From assembly GCA_019828565.1 (NCBI GenBank), contig JAHDYR010000015.1, positions 744,001 through 808,000 on the forward strand: a stretch of 64,000 nucleotides of DNA, read 5' to 3'. Numbering within the stretch: the stretch's first letter is position 1; each line of letters starts with the position of its first letter. The notes below the pieces were generated by a model that did not search any database, had not been told where the DNA came from, and saw only the letters and a list, made by a program, of their open reading frames with translations. Shown piece by piece: positions 28,391 through 38,920 of this stretch. The DNA comes from Carpediemonas membranifera (lineage: Eukaryota > Fornicata). A program made the translations under genes and the position numbers.

Positions 28391-30310
28391 AAGGCCTTCA
28401 TCGAGCTCAAGGCACTCTTCACAGACGACCTATACATCGCCCACCCAGACCCAGCCGCCGACTGGATCCTGGAGACCGACGCCTCGAACGTTGGAGCGGG
28501 CGGTGTGCTGTGGCAAGTGAAAGATGACTCAACTCAGGTCTTAGCGTACTACTCACACACCTTTAACGCAACCCAGTCACGCTGGGCGACCTGCGAACAA
28601 GAGCTCTTCGCGATTGTGTTCTGCCTGACGCACCCCAGCTTGACCCAGCTCCTCAGACTCAAGCACTTCAAGCTCCGCACTGACCACAGCAACCTCATCT
28701 ATATGCTGTATAAGTCATCCATGAACGATAAGATTAATCGTTGGAGACTCACCCTAGCAGACTTCCGGTTCGACATCGAGCATGTCCCAGGCCAACATAA
28801 CACCGTTGCGGATGCCCTCAGCCGTTGTGGCCACGTCCCTGTCCCCGTTGCCGCGCTCAAAATCACAACAGACCCCCAGTACACGGAACAGCTCGCCAAA
28901 CACCAGAGCACGGACCCGACAACCAGCAACATCACGCCGGACGCTGACGGCCTCCGCCGCAAGGACGGCTTAGTAGTCATACCGAAAGAGAAGTGCTTAC
29001 CACTCCGCCGGGAGCTCATGACAATCGCCCATCGCGGCCACCATGGCGTCACTGCCACCTTGTCCCGACTCAAGCGAGAGGGATACACTTGGTCAGGCTG
29101 TGAGGCTGACATCGAAGCGTTCATAGCCGAGTGTGACGAGTGTCAGAAGGCCCGCCTACGGAACTTTGCGGAAGCGACGATGCAGACGACGGCAGTTTAC
29201 AAACCTTTCCACACTGTCGCCGTAGACACAATTGGCCCGATCCCCTCTGACGCATACGGCGCACGCTACATAACCGTCATGGTTGACATGTTCTCGCGTT
29301 ACACCGAGCTCGCAGCCACTCAGGAGAACACGGCTGACGCCGCCGCCAACGCTATCTGGACCCAGGTCATCACCCGTCATGGTACCCCACTCTTCGTCAA
29401 GTCAGACAATGGCCCAGAGTACACCGGCAAGATCGTCCAGACACTCCTCGAGAACGCCGAGATTACCCAACAGTTCACACTTCCATACCATCCGCAGTCA
29501 AACGGCCGAGTAGAGCGCCGCAACGCGGAAGTGATGAAGCTGGTGCGATGCCTGGCGCTGCAGTTTGACAAGTTCGACAATTGGAGCACCCTCTTGCCTG
29601 TCGTTCAACTCCTCCTCAACACCACCATCTGCTCAGCGACCGGTATCACCCCGCACGCAATGCTGTACGGCGACCACATGGACCCAAGCGCCACCGTCGC
29701 AAAGATCATCAACGCCACAGCCTCCACACCAGACACACCTATTTCAACGGCTGCCATCTACGTCAAACAACTTCGAGGCCATCTCGATAAGCTTGCCTCT
29801 AGGGCGGCCGAGAGACAGAAGTCAACCGTCGAAAAGCGCCTGAGTAAGCGCAACGCCGACCGCGAAGACACCCCCTTCCATGCGGGTGACCTGGCCCTTC
29901 TCAACAGAACCAAGACACCTAAGCTGCACGGCTTCAAGGGCCCCTTTAAGATCCTCGCAATCCTAGACAACCACGCAGTCCGCCTCGTAGACCTGTTCGA
30001 GGGTGAGCCATTCGTGGCCCACCGGGACCAGCTCATCCGTTTCAAGACACGCAGCGGCCTTCAGCGCCTCAAGGCCCTGGCCGCCTCGGACGACCAGTCG
30101 TACGAAGTCGAAGATATCAAGAAGCACCGCCGTAAGAACGGCACGCTCGAACTACTGACCCAGTGGGTCGGGTATGACGAGCCCACGTGGGAGCCGGCCT
30201 CCAACCTGCGACACGTTGCCGTTGCCCGCGACTATCTCAAGAAGCATAAGCTCAAGCTTAGGGAGGCAGGATGTGACGCGGTCCACTCCCTCTTCTTCCC
30301 CGCAGTTTAA
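28391..30310 (+). CDS. G6 copy 2: RNase H, integrase and chromodomain (open)
   Basis: An uninterrupted frame from the RNase H (LETDASNVGAGG) through the complete integrase (HRGHHG, CDECQK, VDTIGPIP, SDNGPEYTG, GRVERRNAE) and chromodomain to a stop inside the LTR. It preserves the third catalytic residue lost in G6. There is no true start codon; the frame enters from the truncation point. Confidence 0.88.
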   Translation, partial: KAFIELKALFTDDLYIAHPDPAADWILETDASNVGAGGVLWQVKDDSTQVLAYYSHTFNATQSRWATCEQELFAIVFCLTHPSLTQLLRLKHFKLRTDHSNLIYMLYKSSMNDKINRWRLTLADFRFDIEHVPGQHNTVADALSRCGHVPVPVAALKITTDPQYTEQLAKHQSTDPTTSNITPDADGLRRKDGLVVIPKEKCLPLRRELMTIAHRGHHGVTATLSRLKREGYTWSGCEADIEAFIAECDECQKARLRNFAEATMQTTAVYKPFHTVAVDTIGPIPSDAYGARYITVMVDMFSRYTELAATQENTADAAANAIWTQVITRHGTPLFVKSDNGPEYTGKIVQTLLENAEITQQFTLPYHPQSNGRVERRNAEVMKLVRCLALQFDKFDNWSTLLPVVQLLLNTTICSATGITPHAMLYGDHMDPSATVAKIINATASTPDTPISTAAIYVKQLRGHLDKLASRAAERQKSTVEKRLSKRNADREDTPFHAGDLALLNRTKTPKLHGFKGPFKILAILDNHAVRLVDLFEGEPFVAHRDQLIRFKTRSGLQRLKALAASDDQSYEVEDIKKHRRKNGTLELLTQWVGYDEPTWEPASNLRHVAVARDYLKKHKLKLREAGCDAVHSLFFPAV

Positions 30311-30335
30311 GTAAATCGTTCAACGTCCCAGCACA
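30272..30335 (+). repeat. 3' LTR of G6 copy 2 (64 bp)
   Basis: Same 64 bases as the G6 LTRs, followed by CAAG. Confidence 0.9.
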
Positions 30336-30339
30336 CAAG

Positions 30340-30719
30340 GACAAGTACTGTGGGGATTTACAGAACCTGTCAAGGTGTCCGCTCTTCCCGCACTTCTGAC
30401 ACTTGTTCTTGGGCTTCTTACACTCGTAGACGGCGTGACCCTTACCACCACAGTTATAGCAAGTGAACTGTGAATGATCACGTCTGCCCTTCTTGTCGAT
30501 AGGCTTAGTCGACGCGTGTTCAGGTCTGGTAGCATGCGAACGGTCTTCGGTGGGACGTGACTGAGGCTTGCGATCGTTGCGTCGGTGGGAGTTACGGCTC
30601 GTGTGGTGGTGCTCGGCGTTGGACGGCTTGTCCTGGAACGCGTTGGCGATCGCGGTGCTCTCTTGGACTGTTCTGGATAGGGCTAGAACGCGCGGCATGG
30701 CATCTTCAAGCGACATGTC
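30340..30719 (-). pseudogene. Gag fragment of a G3-family element, copy 2
   Basis: Repeats the zinc-knuckle fragment of 23602-23876 and extends it upstream: DAMPRVLALSRTVQES parallels DAMADVLVMSRDLKES of G3. It includes the empty G7 target site (30611-30614). It ends near 30719 against an LTR-like remnant, so the capsid part of gag is missing. Confidence 0.75.
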
Positions 30720-30720
30720 C

Positions 30721-30784
30721 TGTGTCGTAGACTCCTTATCATTTAATCAGTTGATGATTACGACACCATTGTGTCGAGATTAAA
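30721..30784. repeat. LTR-like remnant with hairpins
   Basis: Contains GTGTCGTA (30722-30729), TACGACAC (30759-30766) and GTGTCG (30771-30776): the same order of GTGTCG / CGACAC-4 nt-GTGTCG as the G2 LTR, with different bases between. Probably a decayed LTR end at the border of the LRR array. Confidence 0.5.
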
Positions 30785-31234
30785 ATGTTTCCCACCGACA
30801 ACGTCACCATCGGCAACCTGCCCAGCCTCAAGTACCTCAACCTTGACAACAACCTCCTGACTGGCCCCCTGCCCGCCACCCTCTGCGCTGACGAGCACCT
30901 CCAGTACATCTACCTCGGCCACAACCTCTTCGAGGGCGATATCCCCGCCTGCTACGTCACCAACTTCACCTTCGTCAAGGAGGTCCACCTCGACTGCAAC
31001 CTGCTCACCGGCGACCTCCTCGACTTCTCCGTCTACGAGTACATGTTCGAGCTCCGCTCCCGCTGCAACAACTTCAACGTCGAGTGCCCCGCCTGGACCG
31101 AGACCACTGACATGCTCGTCATCTGCTCCGGCTCCTGCGAGGACTGCCCCATTGTCCCCCCGACCCAGTGCCCCGAGTTCGTCGAGGTCGAGGACTGCGG
31201 CCTCTGCTACCCCCTTGAGGCTGTCCCCGTCTAA
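30785..31234 (+). pseudogene. LRR unit 0: 5'-truncated leading copy
   Basis: Array homology starts near 30808 (ATCGGCAACC). Upstream is LTR-like DNA that supplies an ATG at 30785, giving a 149-codon chimeric frame without signal peptide. It keeps the last LRRs and the C-terminal cap and ends at the normal stop. It reads GLCYPL where other units have GLYYPL. Confidence 0.75.
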
Positions 31235-31450
31235 GCTTGGTAAATGACTGAGTGATGCGTTGTGGGTGACCCACGCGGTTTACCTCGGGAGCACCGCGCC
31301 CCTTGCCGGGCCGGAGGATGCATTCGCCCGCCTCTGGCGCGCGTGGGGCAGGCTGGCGAGCACGCGATGCGATGGCGGGCCAGATCAATTTCTGTGACAC
31401 TGTAGAATGCGAGCTCGCGATGACACGACAAGTCTACAGCTCACACAACA

Positions 31451-32195
31451 ATGAAGTTCGGCACAACTCTCGTAGTCCTTGGCCTGATCGCCACCGTGTT
31501 CGCCCAATGCGTCATCACGGAGGAGGAGGCCCTCATGAACATGTACGTTGCCCTCGGCGGCGATTCCTGGACCGACAACACCAACTGGAACACTGGTGAC
31601 GTCTGCACCTGGTATGGCATCGGCTGCAACATCGACGGCTACGTCGTCAGCATCGACCTCTCCAACAACAACCTCGTCGGCCTCCTCACCGACGACATCG
31701 GGTGCTTCCCCTACCTCAAGAGCCTCCAGCTCAACGACAACGAGATCTCCGGCCCCGTCCCCGACGCCATCGGCAACCTGCCCAGCCTCAAGTACCTCAA
31801 CCTTGACAACAACCTCCCTGACTGGCCCCCTGCCCGCCACCCTCTGCGCTGACGAGCACCTCCAGTACATCTACCTCGGCCACAACCTCTTCGAGGGCGA
31901 TATCCCCGCCTGCTACGTCACCAGCTTCACCTTCGTCAAGGAGGTCCACCTCGACTGCAACCTGCTCACCGGCGACCTCCTCGACTTCTCTGTCTACGAG
32001 TACATGTTCGAGCTCCGCTCCCGCTGCAACAACTTCAGCGTCGAGTGCCCCGCCTGGACCGAGACCACTGACATGCTCGTCATCTGCTCCGGCTCCTGCG
32101 AGGACTGCCCCATTGTCCCCCCGACCCAGTGCCCCGAGTTCGTCGAGGTCGAGGACTGCGGCCTCTACTACCCCCTTGAGGCTGTCCCCGTCTAA
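31451..32195 (+). pseudogene. LRR unit 1, frameshifted
   Basis: Signal peptide and first LRRs are intact. One extra C near 31815 (AACCTCCCTGAC) ends the frame at 31852 after 133 codons. The rest is open in the next frame to 32195. It is the only unit reading CNNFSVE. Confidence 0.85.
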
Positions 32196-32411
32196 GCTTG
32201 GTAAATGACTGAGTGATGCGTTGTGGGTGACCCACGCGGTTTACCTCGGGAGCACCGCGCCCCTTGCCGGGCCGGAGGATGCATTCGCCCGCCTCTGGCG
32301 CGCGTGGGGCAGGCTGGCGAGCACGCGATGCGATGGCGGGCCAGATCAAAGTCTGTGACACTGTAGAATGCGAGCTCGCGATGACACGACAAGTCTACAG
32401 CTCACACAACA

Positions 32412-33156
32412 ATGAAGTTCGGCACAACTCTCGTAGTCCTTGGCCTGATCGCCACCGTGTTCGCCCAATGCGTCATCACGGAGGAGGAGGCCCTCATGAA
32501 CATGTACGTTGCCCTCGGCGGCGATTCCTGGACCGACAACACCAACTGGAACACTGGTGACGTCTGCACCTGGTATGGCATCGGCTGCAACATCGACGGC
32601 TACGTCGTCAGCATCGACCTCTCCAACAACAACCTCGTCGGCCTCCTCACCGACGACATCGGGTGCTTCCCCTACCTCAAGAGCCTCCAGCTCAACGACA
32701 ACGAGATCTCCGGCCCCGTCCCCGACGCCATCGGCAACCTGCCCAGCCTCAAGTACCTCAACCTTGACAACAACCTCCTGACTGGCCCCCTGCCCGCCAC
32801 CCTCTGCGCTGACGAGCACCTCCAGTACATCTACCTCGGCCACAACCTCTTCGAGGGCGATATCCCCGCCTGCTACGTCACCAACTTCACCTTCGTCAAG
32901 GGAGGTCCACCTCGACTGCAACCTGCTCACCGGCGACCTCCTCGACTTCTCCGTCTACGAGTACATGTTCGAGCTCCGCTCCCGCTGCAACAGCTTCAAC
33001 GTCGAGTGCCCCGCCTGGACCGAGACCACTGACATGCTCGTCATCTGCTCCGGCTCCTGCGAGGACTGCCCCATTGTCCCCCCGACCCAGTGCCCCGAGT
33101 TCGTCGAGGTCGAGGACTGCGGCCTCTACTACCCCCTTGAGGCTGTCCCCGTCTAA
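32412..33156 (+). pseudogene. LRR unit 2, frameshifted
   Basis: Extra G near 32900 (AAGGGAGG) diverts the frame after residue 163; it stops at 33032. The C-terminal cap is open in another frame to 33156. Variant residues TNF and CNS. Spacer variant CAAAGTC upstream. Confidence 0.85.
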
Positions 33157-33372
33157 GCTTGGTAAATGACTGAGTGATGCGTTGTGGGTGACCCACGCGG
33201 TTTACCTCGGGAGCACCGCGCCCCTTGCCGGGCCGGAGGATGCATTCGCCCGCCTCTGGCGCGCGTGGGGCAGGCTGGCGAGTACGCGATGCGATGGCGG
33301 GCCAGATCAAAGTCTGTGACACTGTAGAATGCGAGCTCGCGATGACACGACAAGTCTACAGCTCACACAACA

Positions 33373-34101
33373 ATGAAGTTCGGCACAACTCTCGTAGTCC
33401 TTGGCCTGATCGCCACCGTGTTCGCCCAATGCGTCATCACGGAGGAGGAGGCCCTCATGAACATGTACGTTGCCCTCGGCGGCGATTCCTGGACCGACAA
33501 CACCAACTGGAACACTGGTGACGTCTGCACCTGGTATGGCATCGGCTGCAACATCGACGGCTACGTCGTCAGCATCGACCTCTCCAACAACAACCTCGTC
33601 GGCCTCCTCACCGACGACATCGGGTGCTTCCCCTACCTCAAGAGCCTCCAGCTCAACGACAACGAGATCTCCGGCCCCGTCCCCGACGCCATCGGCAACC
33701 TGCCCAGCCTCAAGTACCTCAACCTTGACAACAACCTCCTGACTGGCCCCCTGCCCGCCACCCTCTGCGCTGACGAGCACCTCCAGTACATCTACCTCGG
33801 CCACAACCTCTTCGAGGGCGATATCCCCGCCTGCTACGTCACCAGCTTCACCTTCGTCAAGGAGGTCCACCTCGACTGCAACCTGCTCACCGGCGACCTC
33901 CTCGACTTCTCCGTCTACGAGTACATGTTCGAGCTCCGCTCCCGCTGCAACAGCTTCAACGTCGAGTGCCCCGCCTGGACCGAGACCACTGACATGCTCG
34001 TCATCTGCTCCGGCTCCTGCGAGGACTGCCCCATTGTCCCCCCGACCCAGTGCCCCGAGTTCGTCGAGGTCGAGGACTGCGGCCTCTACTACCCCCCTTG
34101 A
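33373..34101 (+). CDS. LRR unit 3, secreted LRR protein with clipped C-terminus
   Basis: 242 codons, complete from signal peptide to the Cys-rich cap. An extra C at 34090-34096 replaces the final LEAVPV by a single Pro. Likely still functional if expressed. Variant CNS; spacer variant CAAAGTC. Confidence 0.8.
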   Translation: MKFGTTLVVLGLIATVFAQCVITEEEALMNMYVALGGDSWTDNTNWNTGDVCTWYGIGCNIDGYVVSIDLSNNNLVGLLTDDIGCFPYLKSLQLNDNEISGPVPDAIGNLPSLKYLNLDNNLLTGPLPATLCADEHLQYIYLGHNLFEGDIPACYVTSFTFVKEVHLDCNLLTGDLLDFSVYEYMFELRSRCNSFNVECPAWTETTDMLVICSGSCEDCPIVPPTQCPEFVEVEDCGLYYPP

Positions 34102-34333
34102 GGCTGTCCCCGTCTAAGCTTGGTAAATGACTGAGTGATGCGTTGTGGGTGACCCACGCGGTTTACCTCGGGAGCACCGCGCCCCTTGCCGGGCCGGAGG
34201 ATGCATTCGCCCGCCTCTGGCACGCGTGGGGCAGGCTGGCGAGCACGCGATGCGATGGCGGGCCAGATCAATTTCTGTGACACTGTAGAATGCGAGCTCG
34301 CGATGACACGACAAGTCTACAGCTCACACAACA

Positions 34334-35077
34334 ATGAAGTTCGGCACAACTCTCGTAGTCCTTGGCCTGATCGCCACCGTGTTCGCCCAATGCGTCATCA
34401 CGGAGGAGGAGGCCCTCATGAACATGTACGTTGCCCTCGGCGGCGATTCCTGGACCGACAACACCAACTGGAACACTGGTGACGTCTGCACCTGGTATGG
34501 CATCGGCTGCAACATCGACGGCTACGTCGTCAGCATCGACCTCTCCAACAACAACCTCGTCGGCCTCCTCACCGACGACATCGGGTGCTTCCCCTACCTC
34601 AAGAGCCTCCAGCTCAACGACAACGAGATCTCCGGCCCCGTCCCCGACGCCATCGGCAACCTGCCCAGCCTCAAGTACCTCAACCTTGACAACAACCTCC
34701 TGACTGGCCCCCCTGCCCGCCACCCTCTGCGCTGACGAGCACCTCCAGTACATCTACCTCGGCCACAACCTCTTCGAGGGCGATATCCCCGCCTGCTACG
34801 TCACCAGCTTCACCTTCGTCAAGGAGGTCCACCTCGACTGCAACCTGCTCACCGGCGACCTCCTCGACTTCTCTGTCTACGAGTACATGTTCGAGCTCCG
34901 CTCCCGCTGCAACAGCTTCAACGTCGAGTGCCCCGCCTGGACCGAGACCACTGACATGCTCGTCATCTGCTCCGGCTCCTGCGAGGACTGCCCCATTGTC
35001 CCCCGACCCAGTGCCCCGAGTTCGTCGAGGTCGAGGACTGCGGCCTCTACTACCCCCTTGAGGCTGTCCCCGTCTAA
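34334..35077 (+). pseudogene. LRR unit 4, two compensating-type indels
   Basis: A C6 run near 34709 (normally C5) ends the first frame at 34735. A later C run near 34998 is one base shorter than in sister units. Start and stop codons remain at the usual places. Confidence 0.85.
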
Positions 35078-35293
35078 GCTTGGTAAATGACTGAGTGATG
35101 CGTTGTGGGTGACCCACGCGGTTTACCTCGGGAGCACCGCGCCCCTTGCCGGGCCGGAGGATGCATTCGCCCGCCTCTGGCGCGCGTGGGGCAGGCTGGC
35201 GAGCACGCGATGCGATGGCGGGCCAGATCAATTTCTGTGACACTGTAGAATGCGAGCTCGCGATGACACGACAAGTCTACAGCTCACACAACA

Positions 35294-36037
35294 ATGAAGT
35301 TCGGCACAACTCTCGTAGTCCTTGGCCTGATCGCCACCGTGTTCGCCCAATGCGTCATCACGGAGGAGGAGGCCCTCATGAACATGTACGTTGCCCTCGG
35401 CGGCGATTCCTGGACCGACAACACCAACTGGAACACTGGTGACGTCTGCACCTGGTATGGCATCGGCTGCAACATCGACGGCTACGTCGTCAGCATCGAC
35501 CTCTCCAACAACAACCTCGTCGGCCTCCTCACCGACGACATCGGGTGCTTCCCCTACCTCAAGAGCCTCCAGCTCAACGACAACGAGATCTCCGGCCCCG
35601 TCCCCGACGCCATCGGCAACCTGCCCAGCCTCAAGTACCTCAACCTTGACAACAACCTCCTGACTGGCCCCCTGCCCGCCACCCTCTGCGCTGACGAGCA
35701 CCTCCAGTACATCTACCTCGGCCACAACCTCTTCGAGGGCGATATCCCCGCCTGCTACGTCACCAGCTTCACCTTCGTCAAGGAGGTCCACCTCGACTGC
35801 AACCTGCTCACCGGCGACCTCCTCGACTTCTCTGTCTACGAGTACATGTTCGAGCTCCGCTCCCGCTGCAACAACTTCAACGTCGAGTGCCCCGCCTGGA
35901 CCGAGACCACTGACATGCTCGTCATCTGCTCCGGCTCCTGCGAGGACTGCCCCATTGTCCCCCCGACCCAGTGCCCCGAGTTCGTCGAGGTCGAGGACTG
36001 CGGCCTCTACTACCCCCTTGAGGCTGTCCCCGTCTAA
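35294..36037 (+). CDS. LRR unit 5, intact secreted LRR protein
   Basis: Full 247-codon frame. Residues 1-18 form a signal peptide, 19-60 an N-terminal LRR cap with paired cysteines (DVCTWYGIGC), about 65-165 the LRRs of the LxGxxP plant-like type, and the tail holds eight or so cysteines (RSRCNNFNVEC, CSGSCEDC, DCGLYY). Predicted to be exported and disulfide-bonded. Partners unknown; LRRs of this kind bind proteins or glycans. Its multi-copy state suggests demand for high dosage or variation. Confidence 0.9.
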   Translation: MKFGTTLVVLGLIATVFAQCVITEEEALMNMYVALGGDSWTDNTNWNTGDVCTWYGIGCNIDGYVVSIDLSNNNLVGLLTDDIGCFPYLKSLQLNDNEISGPVPDAIGNLPSLKYLNLDNNLLTGPLPATLCADEHLQYIYLGHNLFEGDIPACYVTSFTFVKEVHLDCNLLTGDLLDFSVYEYMFELRSRCNNFNVECPAWTETTDMLVICSGSCEDCPIVPPTQCPEFVEVEDCGLYYPLEAVPV

Positions 36038-36253
36038 GCTTGGTAAATGACTGAGTGATGCGTTGTGGGTGACCCACGCGGTTTACCTCGGGAGCACCGC
36101 GCCCCTTGCCGGGCCGGAGGATGCATTCGCCCGCCTCTGGCGCGCGTGGGGCAGGCTGGCGAGCACGCGATGCGATGGCGGGCCAGATCAATTTCTGTGA
36201 CACTGTAGAATGCGAGCTCGCGATGACACGACAAGTCTACAGCTCACACAACA
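36038..36253 (+). promoter_or_regulatory. Array spacer (representative): presumed terminator plus promoter
   Basis: 216 bp between stop and next ATG, repeated in every unit. Contains the palindromes GTGGGTGACCCAC (36065-36077) and GCGAGCTCGC (36212-36221). The 5' leader ends CTCACACAACA before ATG. Three variants exist near position 36190: CAATTTC (most units), CAAAGTC (before units 2, 3, 17) and CAAAAGTC (before units 11, 13, 16). No TATA box seen. Confidence 0.6.
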
Positions 36254-36997
36254 ATGAAGTTCGGCACAACTCTCGTAGTCCTTGGCCTGATCGCCACCGT
36301 GTTCGCCCAATGCGTCATCACGGAGGAGGAGGCCCTCATGAACATGTACGTTGCCCTCGGCGGCGATTCCTGGACCGACAACACCAACTGGAACACTGGT
36401 GACGTCTGCACCTGGTATGGCATCGGCTGCAACATCGACGGCTACGTCGTCAGCATCGACCTCTCCAACAACAACCTCGTCGGCCTCCTCACCGACGACA
36501 TCGGGTGCTTCCCCTACCTCAAGAGCCTCCAGCTCAACGACAACGAGATCTCCGGCCCCGTCCCCGACGCCATCGGCAACCTGCCCAGCCTCAAGTACCT
36601 CAACCTTGACAACAACCTCCTGACTGGCCCCCTGCCCGCCACCCTCTGCGCTGACGAGCACCTCCAGTACATCTACCTCGGCCACAACCTCTTCGAGGGC
36701 GATATCCCCGCCTGCTACGTCACCAGCTTCACCTTCGTCAAGGAGGTCCACCTCGACTGCAACCTGCTCACCGGCGACCTCCTCGACTTCTCTGTCTACG
36801 AGTACATGTTCGAGCTCCGCTCCCGCTGCAACAACTTCAACGTCGAGTGCCCCGCCTGGACCGAGACCACTGACATGCTCGTCATCTGCTCCGGCTCCTG
36901 CGAGGACTGCCCCATTGTCCCCCCGACCCAGTGCCCCGAGTTCGTCGAGGTCGAGGACTGCGGCCTCTACTACCCCCTTGAGGCTGTCCCCGTCTAA
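36254..36997 (+). CDS. LRR unit 6, intact secreted LRR protein
   Basis: 247 codons, protein identical to unit 5, spacer of the CAATTTC type. Units 5 and 6 together with the spacer between them look like an exact 960-bp duplication. Confidence 0.9.
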   Translation: MKFGTTLVVLGLIATVFAQCVITEEEALMNMYVALGGDSWTDNTNWNTGDVCTWYGIGCNIDGYVVSIDLSNNNLVGLLTDDIGCFPYLKSLQLNDNEISGPVPDAIGNLPSLKYLNLDNNLLTGPLPATLCADEHLQYIYLGHNLFEGDIPACYVTSFTFVKEVHLDCNLLTGDLLDFSVYEYMFELRSRCNNFNVECPAWTETTDMLVICSGSCEDCPIVPPTQCPEFVEVEDCGLYYPLEAVPV

Positions 36998-37213
36998 GCT
37001 TGGTAAATGACTGAGTGATGCGTTGTGGGTGACCCACGCGGTTTACCTCGGGAGCACCGCGCCCCTTGCCGGGCCGGAGGATGCATTCGCCCGCCTCTGG
37101 CGCGCGTGGGGCAGGCTGGCGAGCACGCGATGCGATGGCGGGCCAGATCAATTTCTGTGACACTGTAGAATGCGAGCTCGCGATGACACGACAAGTCTAC
37201 AGCTCACACAACA

Positions 37214-37958
37214 ATGAAGTTCGGCACAACTCTCGTAGTCCTTGGCCTGATCGCCACCGTGTTCGCCCAATGCGTCATCACGGAGGAGGAGGCCCTCATG
37301 AACATGTACGTTGCCCTCGGCGGCGATTCCTGGACCGACAACACCAACTGGAACACTGGTGACGTCTGCACCTGGTATGGCATCGGCTGCAACATCGACG
37401 GCTACGTCGTCAGCATCGACCTCTCCAACAACAACCTCGTCGGCCTCCTCACCGACGACATCGGGTGCTTCCCCTACCTCAAGAGCCTCCAGCTCAACGA
37501 CAACGAGATCTCCGGCCCCGTCCCCGACGCCATCGGCAACCTGCCCAGCCTCAAGTACCTCAACCTTGACAACAACCTCCTGACTGGCCCCCTGCCCGCC
37601 ACCCTCTGCGCTGACGAGCACCTCCAGTACATCTACCTCGGCCACAACCTCTTCGAGGGCGATATCCCCGCCTGCTACGTCACCAGCTTCACCTTCGTCA
37701 AGGGAGGTCCACCTCGACTGCAACCTGCTCACCGGCGACCTCCTCGACTTCTCCGTCTACGAGTACATGTTCGAGCTCCGCTCCCGCTGCAACAACTTCA
37801 ACGTCGAGTGCCCCGCCTGGACCGAGACCACTGACATGCTCGTCATCTGCTCCGGCTCCTGCGAGGACTGCCCCATTGTCCCCCCGACCCAGTGCCCCGA
37901 GTTCGTCGAGGTCGAGGACTGCGGCCTCTACTACCCCCTTGAGGCTGTCCCCGTCTAA
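37214..37958 (+). pseudogene. LRR unit 7, frameshifted
   Basis: Extra G near 37702 (AAGGGAGG), the same lesion as units 2 and 8; the first frame stops at 37834. The C-terminal part is open to 37958. Confidence 0.85.
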
Positions 37959-38174
37959 GCTTGGTAAATGACTGAGTGATGCGTTGTGGGTGACCCACGC
38001 GGTTTACCTCGGGAGCACCGCGCCCCTTGCCGGGCCGGAGGATGCATTCGCCCGCCTCTGGCGCGCGTGGGGCAGGCTGGCGAGCACGCGATGCGATGGC
38101 GGGCCAGATCAATTTCTGTGACACTGTAGAATGCGAGCTCGCGATGACACGACAAGTCTACAGCTCACACAACA

Positions 38175-38920
38175 ATGAAGTTCGGCACAACTCTCGTAGT
38201 CCTTGGCCTGATCGCCACCGTGTTCGCCCAATGCGTCATCACGGAGGAGGAGGCCCTCATGAACATGTACGTTGCCCTCGGCGGCGATTCCTGGACCGAC
38301 AACACCAACTGGAACACTGGTGACGTCTGCACCTGGTATGGCATCGGCTGCAACATCGACGGCTACGTCGTCAGCATCGACCTCTCCAACAACAACCTCG
38401 TCGGCCTCCTCACCGACGACATCGGGTGCTTCCCCTACCTCAAGAGCCTCCAGCTCAACGACAACGAGATCTCCGGCCCCGTCCCCGACGCCATCGGCAA
38501 CCTGCCCAGCCTCAAGTACCTCAACCTTGACAACAACCTCCTGACTGGCCCCCTGCCCGCCACCCTCTGCGCTGACGAGCACCTCCAGTACATCTACCTC
38601 GGCCACAACCTCTTCGAGGGCGATATCCCCGCCTGCTACGTCACCAGCTTCACCTTCGTCAAGGGAGGTCCACCTCGACTGCAACCTGCTCACCGGCGAC
38701 CTCCTCGACTTCTCTGTCTACGAGTACATGTTCGAGCTCCGCTCCCGCTGCAACAGCTTCAACGTCGAGTGCCCCGCCTGGACCGAGACCACTGACATGC
38801 TCGTCATCTGCTCCGGCTCCTGCGAGGACTGCCCCATTGTCCCCCCCGACCCAGTGCCCCGAGTTCGTCGAGGTCGAGGACTGCGGCCTCTACTACCCCC
38901 TTGAGGCTGTCCCCGTCTAA
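38175..38920 (+). pseudogene. LRR unit 8, two indels
   Basis: Extra G near 38663 and a C7 run near 38840 (normally C6). Followed by a spacer with an extra A (GGTAAAATG). Confidence 0.85.

Larger units (their letters stand above)
28389..30335 (+). mobile_element. G6 second copy, 5'-truncated
   Basis: Matches 21650-23597 almost base for base. Differences seen: G to A near 28877 (Arg to Gln), G to A near 29050 (Ala to Thr), and absence of the extra T at 22770. Begins abruptly in RNase H where G7 ends and finishes with a 64-bp LTR (30272-30335) and the same CAAG flank as G6, so flank and element were duplicated together. Confidence 0.92.

Noticed and set aside
35228..35791. Long antisense ORFs (161-276 codons) repeated through the LRR array
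   Set aside because: They mirror the third-codon GC bias of the sense gene, are Asp/Glu/Val/Gly-rich low-complexity, and vary in extent with each indel; no family features.
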